A stretch of DNA of 64,000 nucleotides from Nocardioides lianchengensis (GTDB lineage: Bacteria; Actinomycetota; Actinomycetes; Propionibacteriales; Nocardioidaceae). The position numbers were made by a program, and so were the translations under genes. Positions 7,958 through 17,084 of this stretch are shown here, piece after piece. Within the stretch, counting starts at the first letter, position 1, and each line of letters starts with the position of its first letter. The stretch covers positions 1 through 64,000 of the forward strand of contig NZ_FMZM01000010.1 in assembly GCF_900101465.1 (NCBI RefSeq). Reading direction: 5' to 3'. Under the pieces are notes generated by a model. The model was not told the DNA's origin, ran no database searches, and worked only from the letters and a program-made list of their open reading frames with translations.

Positions 7958-7994
7958 GAGTGGGGCCGACACCGTGACGGTGTCGGCCCCACTC
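7958..7994 (-). terminator. Terminator hairpin downstream of tRNA-Asn
   Basis: Perfect 17-bp arms (GAGTGGGGCCGACACCG) around a 3-nt loop, starting 6 nt beyond the tRNA 3' end. It also overlaps the 5' flank of the GNAT gene and so insulates that gene from tRNA transcription. Confidence 0.85.
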
Positions 7995-7999
7995 TTCTG

Positions 8000-8072
8000 C
8001 TCCCCCGGTTGGACTCGAACCAACAACCCTCCGATTAACAGTCGAATGCTCTGCCAATTGAGCTACAGGGGA
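8000..8072 (-). tRNA. tRNA-Asn (anticodon GTT)
   Basis: Read on the minus strand, a cloverleaf of 73 nt forms. The acceptor arm TCCCCTG pairs with CGGGGGA; the D-arm contains AGCTCAATTGGCAGAGC; the anticodon loop is CTGTTAA with GTT in the centre; and the T-arm carries GGTTCGAGTCC. CCA is not encoded. Transcription ends in the adjacent hairpin. Confidence 0.96.
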
Positions 8073-8133
8073 TCGGTGCAGCGCGGGAAACCCTAGCAAG
8101 ACGCGAGCGGCCCGACGAAATCGAGGTGGGTGG

Positions 8134-8613
8134 TCAGCCGACCTCGGCCTGCGCGGCGGCCAGGGCCTCGGTGGCCGCGGCCTGCACGGCCGGGTCGTCG
8201 GGGTCGACGCCCTCGTCGTACTCGTAGAGCCAGGCGAGCGGACGGTCGCCGCGCGGCGCCCGTCGGGCGATGACCCGGAAGCCGCGACCACCGTCGACGG
8301 CGACGTGGCGCTGCAGCACGATGCTGGCCGTCACCCGCTCCCGCACGAGCTCCAGGAGCCGGCCCGGCTCCTCGATCGACAACCGGTGCTCCGCCCTCGG
8401 GGCGCCCCAGCGGCCGACCTCGCTGACCGTCAGGGTGGACTCGTCGCGGCCCCAGTCGGCGGCCTCGACCTCCTCCCAGGGCAGCCGAGTGCCGTCGGGG
8501 AGGTAGAGCGCGTCGCGGGTGCCGCCGACGACGCCCTCGGCGCTGTCCGCCGAGGCCAGCAGCCGTTCGCCGCGGTGCACCGCCACCGCCGGAGGGGTAC
8601 GGCGCAGCCTCAC
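8134..8613 (-). CDS. Conserved actinobacterial protein of unknown function, coupled to dnaG
   Basis: 159 aa from GTG 8613, whose first bases overlap the dnaG stop (GTGA), so the two are translationally coupled. The protein is soluble, with no signal or membrane segment. It looks like a small beta-rich N-terminal part (PPAVAVHRGERLLASA, then PDGTRLPWEEVEAADW) and a helical Ala-rich C-terminal tail. Proteins of this kind, resembling a PH-like fold, are common single-gene companions in actinobacteria. I assign no function. Confidence 0.7.
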   Translation of the reverse strand: MRLRRTPPAVAVHRGERLLASADSAEGVVGGTRDALYLPDGTRLPWEEVEAADWGRDESTLTVSEVGRWGAPRAEHRLSIEEPGRLLELVRERVTASIVLQRHVAVDGGRGFRVIARRAPRGDRPLAWLYEYDEGVDPDDPAVQAAATEALAAAQAEVG

Positions 8614-10511
8614 AGGGTCGAGCCCCCGAGCCGGTCGCGCAGCGCGCGACGGTGCGCCTCCAGCGCCGCCAGCTCGCCGAACATCCGGTTGAACTCCTCC
8701 GGATGCTCGACCGGGTTGGTGCGCTGCAGCTTGGACTTGATGTCGGCGATCCGCCGCGCGGCCGTCAGCTCCAGCAGCTTGAAGACGTGCTCGGCGACGT
8801 AGGCCGCGTCGGGCTCCTTGATGGTGCGCAGCGGCTCGACCGCGAGGGCGCTGATCGCGGCCGAGACCTCGGGGTCGCTCGCGCCGTCGCGGATCCGGCC
8901 CGCCCACCCCGGGTCGCCCGAGCCGGCCGCCGGGCCGCCGGCGGCGGCCACCAGCTCCCAGACCGCTCGGTACGTCGGGTGCAGGAAGTCGTTCCCGCCG
9001 ATGTCGCCGGTGGTGCGGCCGATGGCCATCGGGTGCTGGATGACCAGCTTCAGCGTCTCCCGCTCCAGGGCGAACCGCGGGTCGCGCAGGTCGGGCACCT
9101 GCCGGCGCGGGGCGGGCGCCGGCGTCGGCTCGGGCTCCGGCTGGCGGGCCCGGCGGTCGTCGGTGCGGGGCGGCTGGGCCGGGCGCTTCGCGGCCCGTCG
9201 TACCTCGTTGCGGGCGTCCTCGGGGTCGGCGCCGACCATGCCCGCCAGCTCGCGGGCGAAGGCGTCGACCTTGGACCGGTCGCGGATGCTCGAGACCAGG
9301 CGGGCCCCCTCGCGCAGGGCGTCGACCCGGCCGTCGGCGCGGTCGAGGTCGTACTTGCCGACGACGTTGCTGAGCACGAAGCGGTAGAGCGGGACCCGCC
9401 GGGCGACCAGCTCGCGGACCGCGGCGTCGCCCTTCTTCAGCCGCAGGTCGCAGGGGTCGAGTCCGTCGGGCTCCACGGCGACGTAGGTCTGGGACACGAA
9501 GTTCTGGTCGCCGGCGAAGGTCTTCAGCGCCGCCTTCTGGCCGGCGGCGTCGCCGTCGAAGGCGAAGATCACCTCGCCGCGGAACTCCTCGTGGTCGTGC
9601 AGGAAGCGCCGCAGCACCCGGGAGTGGTCGTCGCCGAAGGCGGTGCCGCAGGTCGCGACCGCGGTGCCGACGCCGGAGAGGTGGCAGGCCATCACGTCGG
9701 TGTAGCCCTCGACCACGACCGCCTGGGAGGACTTGGCCATCTCCTTGCGCGCGAGGTCGATGCCGTAGAGCACCTGGCTCTTCTTGTAGATCGAGGTCTC
9801 GGACGTGTTGAGGTACTTGGCCTCGATCCGGTCGTCCTCGAGGATCCGGCGCGCGCCGAAGCCGATCGTGTCGCCGCTGGCGTCGCGGATCGGCCACATC
9901 AGCCGCCCGCGGAACGCGTCGTACGCCGAGCGCCCAAGCTTGACCAGCCCGGCTGCCACGACCTCCTCCTGCGAGAAGCCGCGCTGGCGCAGGTGGCGGA
10001 AGAGCTCCTCTCCGCCCTGCGGCGAGAAGCCGATGCCGAACATGTCGGCGTGCGACTGGTCGAAGCTGCGCTCGGCCAGGAACTGCCGGGCCGGCAACGC
10101 CGCCGGCGTCGCGAGCTGCTCGGCGTAGAACTCCTGGGCAACCCGGTGCGCCTCCACCAGCTTCCCGCGCTGGGGACCGCGCGGACGGTCGTCGCGGTCG
10201 TCGCCCTCCTCGCGCTGCAGCTGGACGCCGTACTTCTCGGCGAGCCGCTCGACCGCCTCGCCGAAGTTGAGGCCGTCCAGCTTCATCACGAAGCTGATGA
10301 CGTCGCCGCCCTCCCCGCAGCCGAAGCAGTGGTAGAACCCCCGGCTCGGGTTGACGTTGAACGACGGCGACTTCTCGTCGTGGAAGGGGCACAGACCCTT
10401 CTGGGAGCCGCCGCCGGCGTGGCGCAGGGTGACGTACTGGGAGACGACCTCGTCGATGCGCGCCTTCTCGCGCACCTCGACGATGCTCTGTTCGCGAATC
10501 CGGCCCGGCAC
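8610..10511 (-). CDS. dnaG: DNA primase DnaG
   Basis: 633 aa, GTG start at 10511. It synthesises RNA primers at the replication fork and associates with the replicative helicase. Domains in order are a CHCC zinc ribbon (CPFHDEKSPSF ... CFGC, residues 41-70), the RNA polymerase core with Toprim motifs (VVVEGYTDVMA about 270, FAFDGDAAGQKAA about 320), a Pro/Arg-rich linker at about 445-475, and the C-terminal helicase-binding domain (about 485-630). Length is normal. It is the first gene of the pair with the coupled 159-aa protein. The D-hydroxyacid dehydrogenase stop is 29 nt upstream. Confidence 0.97.
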   Translation of the reverse strand: MPGRIREQSIVEVREKARIDEVVSQYVTLRHAGGGSQKGLCPFHDEKSPSFNVNPSRGFYHCFGCGEGGDVISFVMKLDGLNFGEAVERLAEKYGVQLQREEGDDRDDRPRGPQRGKLVEAHRVAQEFYAEQLATPAALPARQFLAERSFDQSHADMFGIGFSPQGGEELFRHLRQRGFSQEEVVAAGLVKLGRSAYDAFRGRLMWPIRDASGDTIGFGARRILEDDRIEAKYLNTSETSIYKKSQVLYGIDLARKEMAKSSQAVVVEGYTDVMACHLSGVGTAVATCGTAFGDDHSRVLRRFLHDHEEFRGEVIFAFDGDAAGQKAALKTFAGDQNFVSQTYVAVEPDGLDPCDLRLKKGDAAVRELVARRVPLYRFVLSNVVGKYDLDRADGRVDALREGARLVSSIRDRSKVDAFARELAGMVGADPEDARNEVRRAAKRPAQPPRTDDRRARQPEPEPTPAPAPRRQVPDLRDPRFALERETLKLVIQHPMAIGRTTGDIGGNDFLHPTYRAVWELVAAAGGPAAGSGDPGWAGRIRDGASDPEVSAAISALAVEPLRTIKEPDAAYVAEHVFKLLELTAARRIADIKSKLQRTNPVEHPEEFNRMFGELAALEAHRRALRDRLGGSTL

Positions 10512-10539
10512 GTGCCGATCCTACGGGCGCGTGGGCGGG

Positions 10540-11454
10540 CTAGTACTCCCCGGACATCACGTTGTGGAGCGGCTCCCCCGCGGCGAAGCGGTGCAGCTGG
10601 TCGCGGACCAGCCGGTGGGCGCGCGGCCACATCGCGCTGCTGGCCCCGCCGACGTGCGGACTGATCAGCAGGCCGGGGGCGTCGTACAGGGGGCTCTCGG
10701 GTGGGAGCGGCTCGGTGTCGGCCACGTCGATGGCCGCGGTGATGCGGCCGGTGCTGAGCGCGGCGACGAGGTCGTCGGTCACCACGACGGCGCCACGGGC
10801 GACGTTGACCAGCAGCGCGCCGTCCTTCATCCGGGCCAGGAAGCCGGCGTCCACCAGGCCGCGGGTGGCGTCGGTGAGCGGGATGATCAGCACCACGACG
10901 TCGGCGTCCGGAAGCAGGTCGGGCAGCTCCTCGACCGGGTGGACGCCGTCGCGGGCGGTGCGCGCGACCCGGACGACCTCGGTCTCGAACGGCCGCAGCC
11001 GGGCCTCGATGGCCTCGCCGATGGCGCCGTACCCGACGAGCAGGACGCGCTTGTCGGCCAGGGCCGGCCGCCAGCCCGGGCTCCACTCACGCCGGTCCTG
11101 CTGGCGCACGAAGTCGGGGATGCCACGGAGACTGCTCAGGATCAGCGCCAGTGTGAGCTCGGCCGTCGACGTGTCGTGGATGCCCCGGCCGTTGCACAGC
11201 GTCACGCCGTCGGGGATCCGGGACCGGACGTTGTCGACGCCCGCGGACAGCGTCTGGACGACCTCGAGGCTCGACATCCGGCCGAGCACCTCGCCGATCG
11301 AGGGCCCCATCTGGTACGGCGGCACGTAGAAGCGCACGTCCGTCACGCTGTCCGGCACCTGCTCGGTGGGGTCGACGACCTCGTAGCGCAGCCCGCTCGG
11401 CGGGTCGCCCAGGAGCTCGGGTTCGAAGGGCAGCCAGACGAGGGGGTCGCTCAC
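10540..11454 (-). CDS. D-isomer-specific 2-hydroxyacid dehydrogenase
   Basis: 304 aa, GTG start 11454. An NAD(P)-dependent oxidoreductase of the 2-hydroxyacid/phosphoglycerate dehydrogenase family. The Rossmann motif VLLVGYGAIGEAIE lies near residue 138. The catalytic set is visible as the Arg in NVARGAVV (about 217), the Asp/Glu in AIDVADTEPLP (about 242), and the His in LISPHVGGAS (about 265). The substrate cannot be read; glyoxylate/hydroxypyruvate reductases and serA relatives are alternatives. It lies between dgt and dnaG on the same strand. Confidence 0.88.
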   Translation of the reverse strand: MSDPLVWLPFEPELLGDPPSGLRYEVVDPTEQVPDSVTDVRFYVPPYQMGPSIGEVLGRMSSLEVVQTLSAGVDNVRSRIPDGVTLCNGRGIHDTSTAELTLALILSSLRGIPDFVRQQDRREWSPGWRPALADKRVLLVGYGAIGEAIEARLRPFETEVVRVARTARDGVHPVEELPDLLPDADVVVLIIPLTDATRGLVDAGFLARMKDGALLVNVARGAVVVTDDLVAALSTGRITAAIDVADTEPLPPESPLYDAPGLLISPHVGGASSAMWPRAHRLVRDQLHRFAAGEPLHNVMSGEY

Positions 11455-11478
11455 GCCCTCGAGCCTAGGCTCCCCGGC

Positions 11479-12717
11479 CTACCGGGACGTGAGCCGGGTG
11501 TGCCAGGCCACCGCGCTGGCGTCGGTGAGCGAGGCGACCTGGTCGACCACGACGCGCAACCGGGCGGCGTCGTCGGCCGCGGACCGCCAGTCGTCGCCGA
11601 ACGGGCGCTGGAGGACGTCGGGGCCGCGGTCCAGCAGGACGGCGACCAGCTCGGCGACCAGCTCGCGCTGGCGGACCATCAGGGCGATCCGGTCCTCGGC
11701 CTGCATGACGTAGTGCGCGGCGATGCCCTTCAGGACCGCGATCTCCAGCCGGGTCCGCTCGGGGACGACCAGGTCGGCCTCGTAGCGGGCGAAGGGGCCA
11801 TCGCCGGCCGCGAAGGTAGCGTGCTGGGCCGCGCCGCAGAAGCGGCCGATCAGGTCGCTGGTGAGGTTCTTCAGGGCGGCCTGGCCGCGCCTCGACCCGT
11901 CGTACGACGTCGTCGGCCAGCTCTCCTGCGTGCGCAGCCCGGCCAGCACCTCGTCGAGCTCGTCATCCGTGGCGTCCGGGAGGTACCAGCCGCGGACCGT
12001 CTCCCAGACCGCCGCCGGGTCGAGCCGGGTCAGGTCGACCCGCTCGGCGACGATCCCGTCCTCCACGTCGTGCACGGAGTAGGCGACGTCGTCGGCGAGG
12101 TCCATCACCTGCGCCTCCAGGCACTGGCGGGTGCCGGGCGGCGCGGGCGCCCGCAGCCAGCCGAAGACCGGCAGGTCGTCGGCGTAGACGCCGAACTTGC
12201 CGGAGGCGGGCGCCTCGGCGCGGGTCCACGGGTATTTGGTGCAGGCGTCCAGGGTCGCCCGCGTGAGGTTGAGGCCCACCGAGGCACCGTCGGCGTCGAA
12301 GGTCTTCGCCTCCAACCGGGTCAGCAGCCGCAGCGTCTGGGCGTTGCCCTCGAAGCCGCCGCAGTCCTCGGCGATCGCGGCCAGCGCCCGCTCGCCGTTG
12401 TGGCCGAACGGCGGGTGTCCGAGGTCGTGCGCGAGCGCCGCGGTCTCGGCGAGGTCCGGCTGGCTGCCCAGCGCCCGCGACAGGTCCCGCGCGACCTGCG
12501 CGACCTCCAGGCTGTGGGTGAGCCGGTTGCGCACGAAGTCGTCCGCCCGCGGGTCGACGACCTGGGTCTTCGCGGCCAGTCGGCGCGAGGCCGCGGCGTG
12601 CACGACCCGCGCCCGATCGCGCTCGAACGGCGCCCGGGTCGGGGCGTCCACCCGCTTGGGGGGCTCCGCGACCAGGCGCTCGCGCGCAGCCTCGTCGTAC
12701 CGGCTCAGGACGTCCAT
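11479..12717 (-). CDS. dgt: Deoxyguanosinetriphosphate triphosphohydrolase-like protein
   Basis: 412 aa, ATG 12717. An HD-domain dNTP triphosphohydrolase, hydrolysing dGTP to deoxyguanosine and triphosphate. The HD signature is complete: [15 protein letters not shown] with the first His, [14 protein letters not shown] with the HD pair and downstream His, and [15 protein letters not shown] supplying the distal Asp. The N-terminal [17 protein letters not shown] is typical of the family, and the length fits. It lies between the LAS-type peptidase gene and the hydroxyacid dehydrogenase in a co-directional run that continues to dnaG. Confidence 0.93.
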   Translation of the reverse strand: MDVLSRYDEAARERLVAEPPKRVDAPTRAPFERDRARVVHAAASRRLAAKTQVVDPRADDFVRNRLTHSLEVAQVARDLSRALGSQPDLAETAALAHDLGHPPFGHNGERALAAIAEDCGGFEGNAQTLRLLTRLEAKTFDADGASVGLNLTRATLDACTKYPWTRAEAPASGKFGVYADDLPVFGWLRAPAPPGTRQCLEAQVMDLADDVAYSVHDVEDGIVAERVDLTRLDPAAVWETVRGWYLPDATDDELDEVLAGLRTQESWPTTSYDGSRRGQAALKNLTSDLIGRFCGAAQHATFAAGDGPFARYEADLVVPERTRLEIAVLKGIAAHYVMQAEDRIALMVRQRELVAELVAVLLDRGPDVLQRPFGDDWRSAADDAARLRVVVDQVASLTDASAVAWHTRLTSR

Positions 12718-12741
12718 CGGGGACGACCCTACTGAGATGGG

Positions 12742-13596
12742 TCAGTAGGTCGTGACGTGGACGTGGTCGTAGTGGTTGGCGGTGGTGGACCCGCGGTCCG
12801 ACATCCCGCGCCAGCCCTCACCGGACCGCTCGACCGACCAGATGTTCTGGGAGTAGATGACGTAGCTGACGCCGAGCTCGGAGTAGTTGGCGCGGACGAA
12901 CTCCGCGACCTTCCAGCCCTCCTCGCCGCTGACCATGATGTCCACCGCGATGCCCTGGGCGTGCTCGCCGTCGCCGCGGAAGGTGCCGTACGTCGAGATG
13001 TCGGGGAACGCCGCGCAGACCGCGGCGTGCACCTTCTTGATGTTCTCGCTGACCCCGGCGGGCACGGAGGTCCCGTTGGTGCAGTCGCCGCCGATGACCA
13101 GCGGCTCCTCGTCGGTGAGGTAGCCCTCGGTGACCCAGCGGGCGACGCCGTCGACGACGACCTCGACCCGGCCGTCGAGCTCGCGCCCGGTGACCAGCAG
13201 CTTCTCGCCGGCGTCGATCTCGCCGACCTTCTCAGCGTCCTCGCCCGGCTCGGCCCACAGGTTCAGCGCCTCGCTCGTCCACAGCCGGGTGTCGGCCTGG
13301 CGGACCGCCACCCGGGTCGCGGCCGGGGAGGTGACCTTCTCCTCCTTGGACAACGGCTCGATGGTCGCCCGGCGCGAGCTGCGGGAGATGACCTGCTGCC
13401 GCGGCGCGACCGGGGCGGCGGCGGCGAGGCCGGAGGAGGCGTCGGCGGCCAGGAGGTCGCGGGTGCCGGGGTCGCTGGCCAGGACACCCAGCGTCACGGC
13501 GGAGGCGGTCGCCAAGACGGCGAGCGGGCCTGCGACGACGGCGGCGCGGGGCATACGGCGGGCAGGGGTCTCCCGCTTGTGGCGGTGTTCTGCCAC
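12742..13596 (-). CDS. Secreted or membrane-anchored SH3 / LAS-type peptidase-like protein
   Basis: 284 aa from GTG 13596, chosen for the AAAGGA site 8 nt upstream. A basic N-terminus and one hydrophobic segment (about 18-40) serve as anchor or signal. Residues about 100-165 look like a bacterial SH3 domain (LNLWAEPGEDAEKVGEI). The C-terminal 110 residues carry a metallopeptidase-like set, H-x6-D (HAQGIAVDI) and H-x-H (HYDHVHV), plus two Cys. This matches LAS/M15-type peptidoglycan endopeptidase folds, so a role in wall turnover is likely. The 5' leader is long and structured. Confidence 0.8.
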   Translation of the reverse strand: MAEHRHKRETPARRMPRAAVVAGPLAVLATASAVTLGVLASDPGTRDLLAADASSGLAAAAPVAPRQQVISRSSRRATIEPLSKEEKVTSPAATRVAVRQADTRLWTSEALNLWAEPGEDAEKVGEIDAGEKLLVTGRELDGRVEVVVDGVARWVTEGYLTDEEPLVIGGDCTNGTSVPAGVSENIKKVHAAVCAAFPDISTYGTFRGDGEHAQGIAVDIMVSGEEGWKVAEFVRANYSELGVSYVIYSQNIWSVERSGEGWRGMSDRGSTTANHYDHVHVTTY

Positions 13597-13603
13597 AGCG
13601 TCG

Positions 13604-13700
13604 ATCCTTTGCTGTTGCTGACAGGGGACGGCCGGGTCCGAGGTGACGGCTCCGGCTCGGTTGACGACTAAACCACAGCCCCGGTGACCTGTCCCAAAAC
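13604..13700 (-). promoter_or_regulatory. Structured 5' leader of the LAS-type peptidase gene; possible c-di-AMP riboswitch
   Basis: About 100 nt upstream of the GTG, read on the minus strand, contain GC-rich self-complementary pieces (CGAGCC and GGCTCGG type). They also contain a GTCAGCAACAGC-AAAGGA ending similar in layout to the leaders of actinobacterial wall-hydrolase genes, many of which carry ydaO-class c-di-AMP riboswitches. The match by eye is partial and the element would be short. A covariance-model search with the ydaO-yuaA model is decisive. Confidence 0.25.
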
Positions 13701-13748
13701 CGGACGGCAAAAGTACGGCGTGTTCCCGCTCACCCGGGCCGGGTCAGC

Positions 13749-14897
13749 TCAGCCGCCGGTGGTCTCCCCGGCGTCCTCCTGGACGTGGCTGCCCGCCCCG
13801 TCGGCGTCGTCCAGCCAGCCCTCCGGCAGCGCGACCTTGTGCCGCGGCGAGCCCTGCCGGCCGCGCGGCGTCCCGAGCTCGGAGACGGGGAACGACTCGT
13901 CCGGGTCGAGGTCGGCGAGCAGCGCGTCCAGCGCGGCGAGCGAGTCGACCAGGCCCAGCGACCGGCGTATCTCGCCGCCCGCGGCGAACCCCTTGAGGTA
14001 CCAGGACACGTGCTTGCGGAACTCCTTGCAGCCCCGCTCCTCCCCCATGTGCTGGCAGAGCAGCTCGGCGTGCCGGCGCATCATCGCCGTGACTTCGCCC
14101 AGCGTCGGCAGGGTCGCGACCTGCTCGCCTGCGAACGCCGCGGCCAGGTCGCGGAACAGCCACGGACGCCCCAGGCAGCCCCGGCCGACCACCACGCCGG
14201 CCGCCCCGGTCTGCTCGACCATGCGCAGCGCGTCGGCCGCCTCCCAGATGTCGCCGTTGCCGAGCACCGGGATGTCGACGTGGGCGACCAGGGCGGCGAT
14301 CGCGTCCCAGTCGGCCGCGCCGGAGTAGGCCTGCGACACGGTGCGCCCGTGCAGCGCGATCGCGGCGCAGCCGGTCTCCTGGGCGATCCGCCCGGCGTCG
14401 AGGTAGGTCAGGTGGTCGTCATCGATGCCCTTGCGGGTCTTCATCGTCACCGGCACGTCGTACGGCGTCGCCGCGGCGACCGCGTGCTCCAGGATCTCGC
14501 CGAGCAGCCCGCGCTTCCACGGCAGCGCCCCGCCGCCGCCCTTGCGGGTCACCTTGGGCACCGGGCAGCCGAAGTTCAGGTCGATGTGGGCGACGCCGTA
14601 CTCGGCGCAGAGGATCTCGGCGGCCTTGCCGACGTAGACGGGGTCGGTGCCGTAGAGCTGGACCGACCGCACCGTCTCGCGCTCGTCGAAGACGAGCATG
14701 TCCTTGGTGTGCTGGTCGCCCTCCACCAGCCCGCGGCTGGTGATCATCTCGCAGACATAGAGGCCCGCCCCCTGCTCCGCACACAGCCGTCGGTAGGCGG
14801 CGTTGGTGATGCCCGCCATCGGCGCGAGCACCACGGGCGTGTCCACGCGCAGGGACCCGAGGGTCAGCGACGTCGACGGGGGCACGGCCAGGACCAT
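13749..14897 (-). CDS. dusB: tRNA-dihydrouridine synthase DusB
   Basis: 382 aa, ATG 14897. An FMN-dependent enzyme reducing uridines in tRNA. It has the TIM-barrel start VVLAPMAGITNAAYRRL and the catalytic-Cys block DLNFGCPVPKVTRKGGG (Cys about 109). It also has VPVTMKTRKGID, AIALHGRTVSQ, and VLGNGDIWEAADA followed by the GVVVGRGCLGRPW phosphate-binding turn. The C-terminal helical RNA-binding domain is present (about 250-345). The last 40 residues are polar and variable. Nothing unusual. Confidence 0.95.
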   Translation of the reverse strand: MVLAVPPSTSLTLGSLRVDTPVVLAPMAGITNAAYRRLCAEQGAGLYVCEMITSRGLVEGDQHTKDMLVFDERETVRSVQLYGTDPVYVGKAAEILCAEYGVAHIDLNFGCPVPKVTRKGGGGALPWKRGLLGEILEHAVAAATPYDVPVTMKTRKGIDDDHLTYLDAGRIAQETGCAAIALHGRTVSQAYSGAADWDAIAALVAHVDIPVLGNGDIWEAADALRMVEQTGAAGVVVGRGCLGRPWLFRDLAAAFAGEQVATLPTLGEVTAMMRRHAELLCQHMGEERGCKEFRKHVSWYLKGFAAGGEIRRSLGLVDSLAALDALLADLDPDESFPVSELGTPRGRQGSPRHKVALPEGWLDDADGAGSHVQEDAGETTGG

Positions 14898-14934
14898 GGG
14901 TCCATTCTCCGGTCGGGCGGGCCGACGGACGAAA

Positions 14935-15597
14935 TCAGGAGCTCTTCTTCTTGACCTTCGTCGAGGACGCCGCCGCCGGCTTGGTCAGCTCACCGGTCCA
15001 GGTGATCGGGTTGACCTCCTGGGTGGGCCGGAAGCTCACCGCGGTCAGGTCGCCGCGGTCGGGCACCAGGTAGACCAGGCAGAACTCGGCCGTCGTCCCG
15101 GGCGCGAACGCCTCCGGGAAGTCGGTGCTCGCGCACGGCTTGAAGGAGCTGCCGAAGCCGGAGTAGTCGACGAGCCGGTTCTCCCCGTCTACTGCGTAGA
15201 GCGGGACCCGCTGCCCGCCCAGGTCGGTCTCACCGGTGTTGGTGATGGTCGCGCGGACGAAGTAGGGGCGCGTCTTCAACGTCGTGTCGTCGATCTTCCA
15301 GCCGGCGAACGACCGCTTGAACGAGGTCTGCTCGAGTCGGTCGACCCGGATGTCGAGGACGCCGACCGTGTCCTGGACCGGCTCCCACGCGACGGTGGCG
15401 GTGTCGCCCACCGCCAGCGAGGTGCCCTGCGCGGTCAGCTCGACCCCGTCAGGGACCGGCAGGTACGACGCCGCGGCCGACGGGCTCGCCGAGGAGCTCT
15501 TCTCGCCCGAGCCGCTGTCGGAGTCGTCCGAGCAGCCGGCCAGCAACGTCGTACCGAGGAGCACGGCCAGGAGCGCGGCGGAGGTGCGGTTCAGCAT
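14935..15597 (-). CDS. Putative lipoprotein of unknown function
   Basis: 220 aa from ATG 15597 (MLNRTSAALLAV). A lipobox, TLLAGC at about residues 16-21, predicts lipid attachment. A Ser/Gly/Asp-rich linker follows, and then a beta-rich domain (about 50-205) with two Cys (KPCAST, AEFCLV). FVRATITNTGETDLGGQRVPLYAV resembles DUF4352-like extracellular immunoglobulin-type folds. The tail is Lys/Ser-rich. It lies between glyS and dusB on the same strand; the role is unknown. Confidence 0.8.
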   Translation of the reverse strand: MLNRTSAALLAVLLGTTLLAGCSDDSDSGSGEKSSSASPSAAASYLPVPDGVELTAQGTSLAVGDTATVAWEPVQDTVGVLDIRVDRLEQTSFKRSFAGWKIDDTTLKTRPYFVRATITNTGETDLGGQRVPLYAVDGENRLVDYSGFGSSFKPCASTDFPEAFAPGTTAEFCLVYLVPDRGDLTAVSFRPTQEVNPITWTGELTKPAAASSTKVKKKSS

Positions 15598-15621
15598 CCG
15601 GCCATTGTGCATCGCAGATCC

Positions 15622-17019
15622 TCAGCAGCCGACGAGCCGCTCCGCGAAGAAGCGCGTGATCCCCTCGAGCGGGATCCGCTGCTGCTCCATGGTGTCGCGC
15701 GAGCGCACGGTGACGGCGTCGTCCTCGAGGGTGTCGAAGTCGACCGTCACGCAGAACGGCGTCCCGATCTCGTCCTGGCGGCGGTAGCGGCGCCCGATCG
15801 CGCCGGAGTCGTCGAAGTCGACGTTCCAGTTCCCGCGGAGCTCGGCGGCCAGGGCCTTCGCCTTGGGCGACAGGTCGGCGTTGCGCGACAGCGGCAGCAC
15901 CGCGACCTTGACCGGCGCGAGGCGCGGGTCGAGCTTCAGCACGGTGCGCTTGTCGACGCCACCCTTGGTGTTCGGCGCCTCGTCCTCGGTGTAGGCGTCG
16001 ACCAGGAAGGTCATCAGGCTGCGCGAGAGCCCGGCCGCCGGCTCGATGACGTACGGCGTGTAGCGCTCGTTGTTGGCCTGGTCGAAGTACGACAGGTCGG
16101 TGCCGGAGTGCTTCGCGTGCGTCGTCAGGTCGAAGTCGGTGCGGTTGGCGATGCCTTCGAGCTCGCCCCACTCGGACCCGGCGAAGCGGAAGCGGTACTC
16201 GATGTCGACGGTGCGCTTGGAGTAGTGGCTCAGCTTCTCCTGGGCGTGCTCGTAGTGGCGCAGGTTCTCGGGGTCGATGCCGAGGTCGACGTACCACTGG
16301 GTGCGCTGGTCGATCCAGTACTGGTGCCACTCCTCGTCCTCGCCCGGCTTGACGAAGAACTCCATCTCCATCTGCTCGAACTCGCGGGTGCGGAAGATGA
16401 AGTTGCCGGGCGTGATCTCGTTGCGGAAGCTCTTGCCGATCTGGGCGATGCCGAACGGCGGCTTCTGGCGCGAGCTGGTCACGACGTTGGCGAAGTTCAC
16501 GAAGATGCCCTGCGCGGTCTCGGGGCGCAGGTAGTGCAGGCCGGACTCGTCCTCGATCACGCCGAGGTAGGTCTTCAGCAGGCCGGAGAACTGGCGCGGC
16601 TCGGTCCATGCGCCGCGGGTGCCGCAGTTGGGGCAGGCGACGTCGGTGAGGTCGACGTCGTCGGGGTTGTCGAGGCCCTTCTTCTCGGCCACGGCCTCCT
16701 GCAGGTGGTCGGCCCGGAAGCGCTTGTGGCACGACTGACACTCGGTCAGCGGGTCGGAGAACGTCTCGACGTGGCCGCTGGCCTCCCACACCGGGCGCGG
16801 CAGGATGATGCTGGAGTCGAGGCCGACGACGTCGTCGCGGCTCTGGACCATCGAGCGCCACCACTGGCGCTTGATGTTCTCCTTCAGCTCCACGCCGAGC
16901 GGGCCGTAGTCCCAGGCCGACCTGGTGCCGCCGTAGATCTCGCCGCACGGGTAGACGAAGCCGCGCCGCTTGGCGAGGGAGACGACGTGGTCGACGGTGG
17001 ATGCGGGCGGCTTGGCCAC
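15622..17019 (-). CDS. glyS: Glycyl-tRNA synthetase (alpha2 type)
   Basis: 465 aa from GTG 17019; the longer frame to 17262 overlaps the neighbouring gene and is rejected. A class II synthetase of the alpha2 form used by actinobacteria. Motif 2 reads [21 protein letters not shown], preceded by [15 protein letters not shown]. The family's zinc-type pair CQSCHKRF and CPNCG is present in the insertion (about 98-150). The C-terminal anticodon-binding domain runs from about 360 to 460. It is divergent from znuA, with a small monooxygenase gene between, the order seen around glyS-znu in Streptomyces. Confidence 0.97.
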   Translation of the reverse strand: MAKPPASTVDHVVSLAKRRGFVYPCGEIYGGTRSAWDYGPLGVELKENIKRQWWRSMVQSRDDVVGLDSSIILPRPVWEASGHVETFSDPLTECQSCHKRFRADHLQEAVAEKKGLDNPDDVDLTDVACPNCGTRGAWTEPRQFSGLLKTYLGVIEDESGLHYLRPETAQGIFVNFANVVTSSRQKPPFGIAQIGKSFRNEITPGNFIFRTREFEQMEMEFFVKPGEDEEWHQYWIDQRTQWYVDLGIDPENLRHYEHAQEKLSHYSKRTVDIEYRFRFAGSEWGELEGIANRTDFDLTTHAKHSGTDLSYFDQANNERYTPYVIEPAAGLSRSLMTFLVDAYTEDEAPNTKGGVDKRTVLKLDPRLAPVKVAVLPLSRNADLSPKAKALAAELRGNWNVDFDDSGAIGRRYRRQDEIGTPFCVTVDFDTLEDDAVTVRSRDTMEQQRIPLEGITRFFAERLVGC

Positions 17020-17084
17020 GGGGTTCAGCTCCTGGTGCAGGGGGCGGTCGGCTGGCTGCCGACCGAGGAGGAAAGGTCGAGCGT

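Noticed and set aside
5464..7977. 837-aa plus-strand frame
   Set aside because: Shadow of the LCP and GNAT genes, and it runs through the tRNA terminator region.
8652..10664. 670-aa plus-strand frame opposite dnaG
   Set aside because: Shadow of dnaG; composition (Val/Glu/Leu/Gly) follows the reverse complement and has no motif.
10351..12735. 794-aa plus-strand frame
   Set aside because: Shadow of the hydroxyacid dehydrogenase and dgt genes.
12718..12750. Terminator between the LAS peptidase and dgt
   Set aside because: Only a 7-bp stem, partly inside the coding end, and no T-run.
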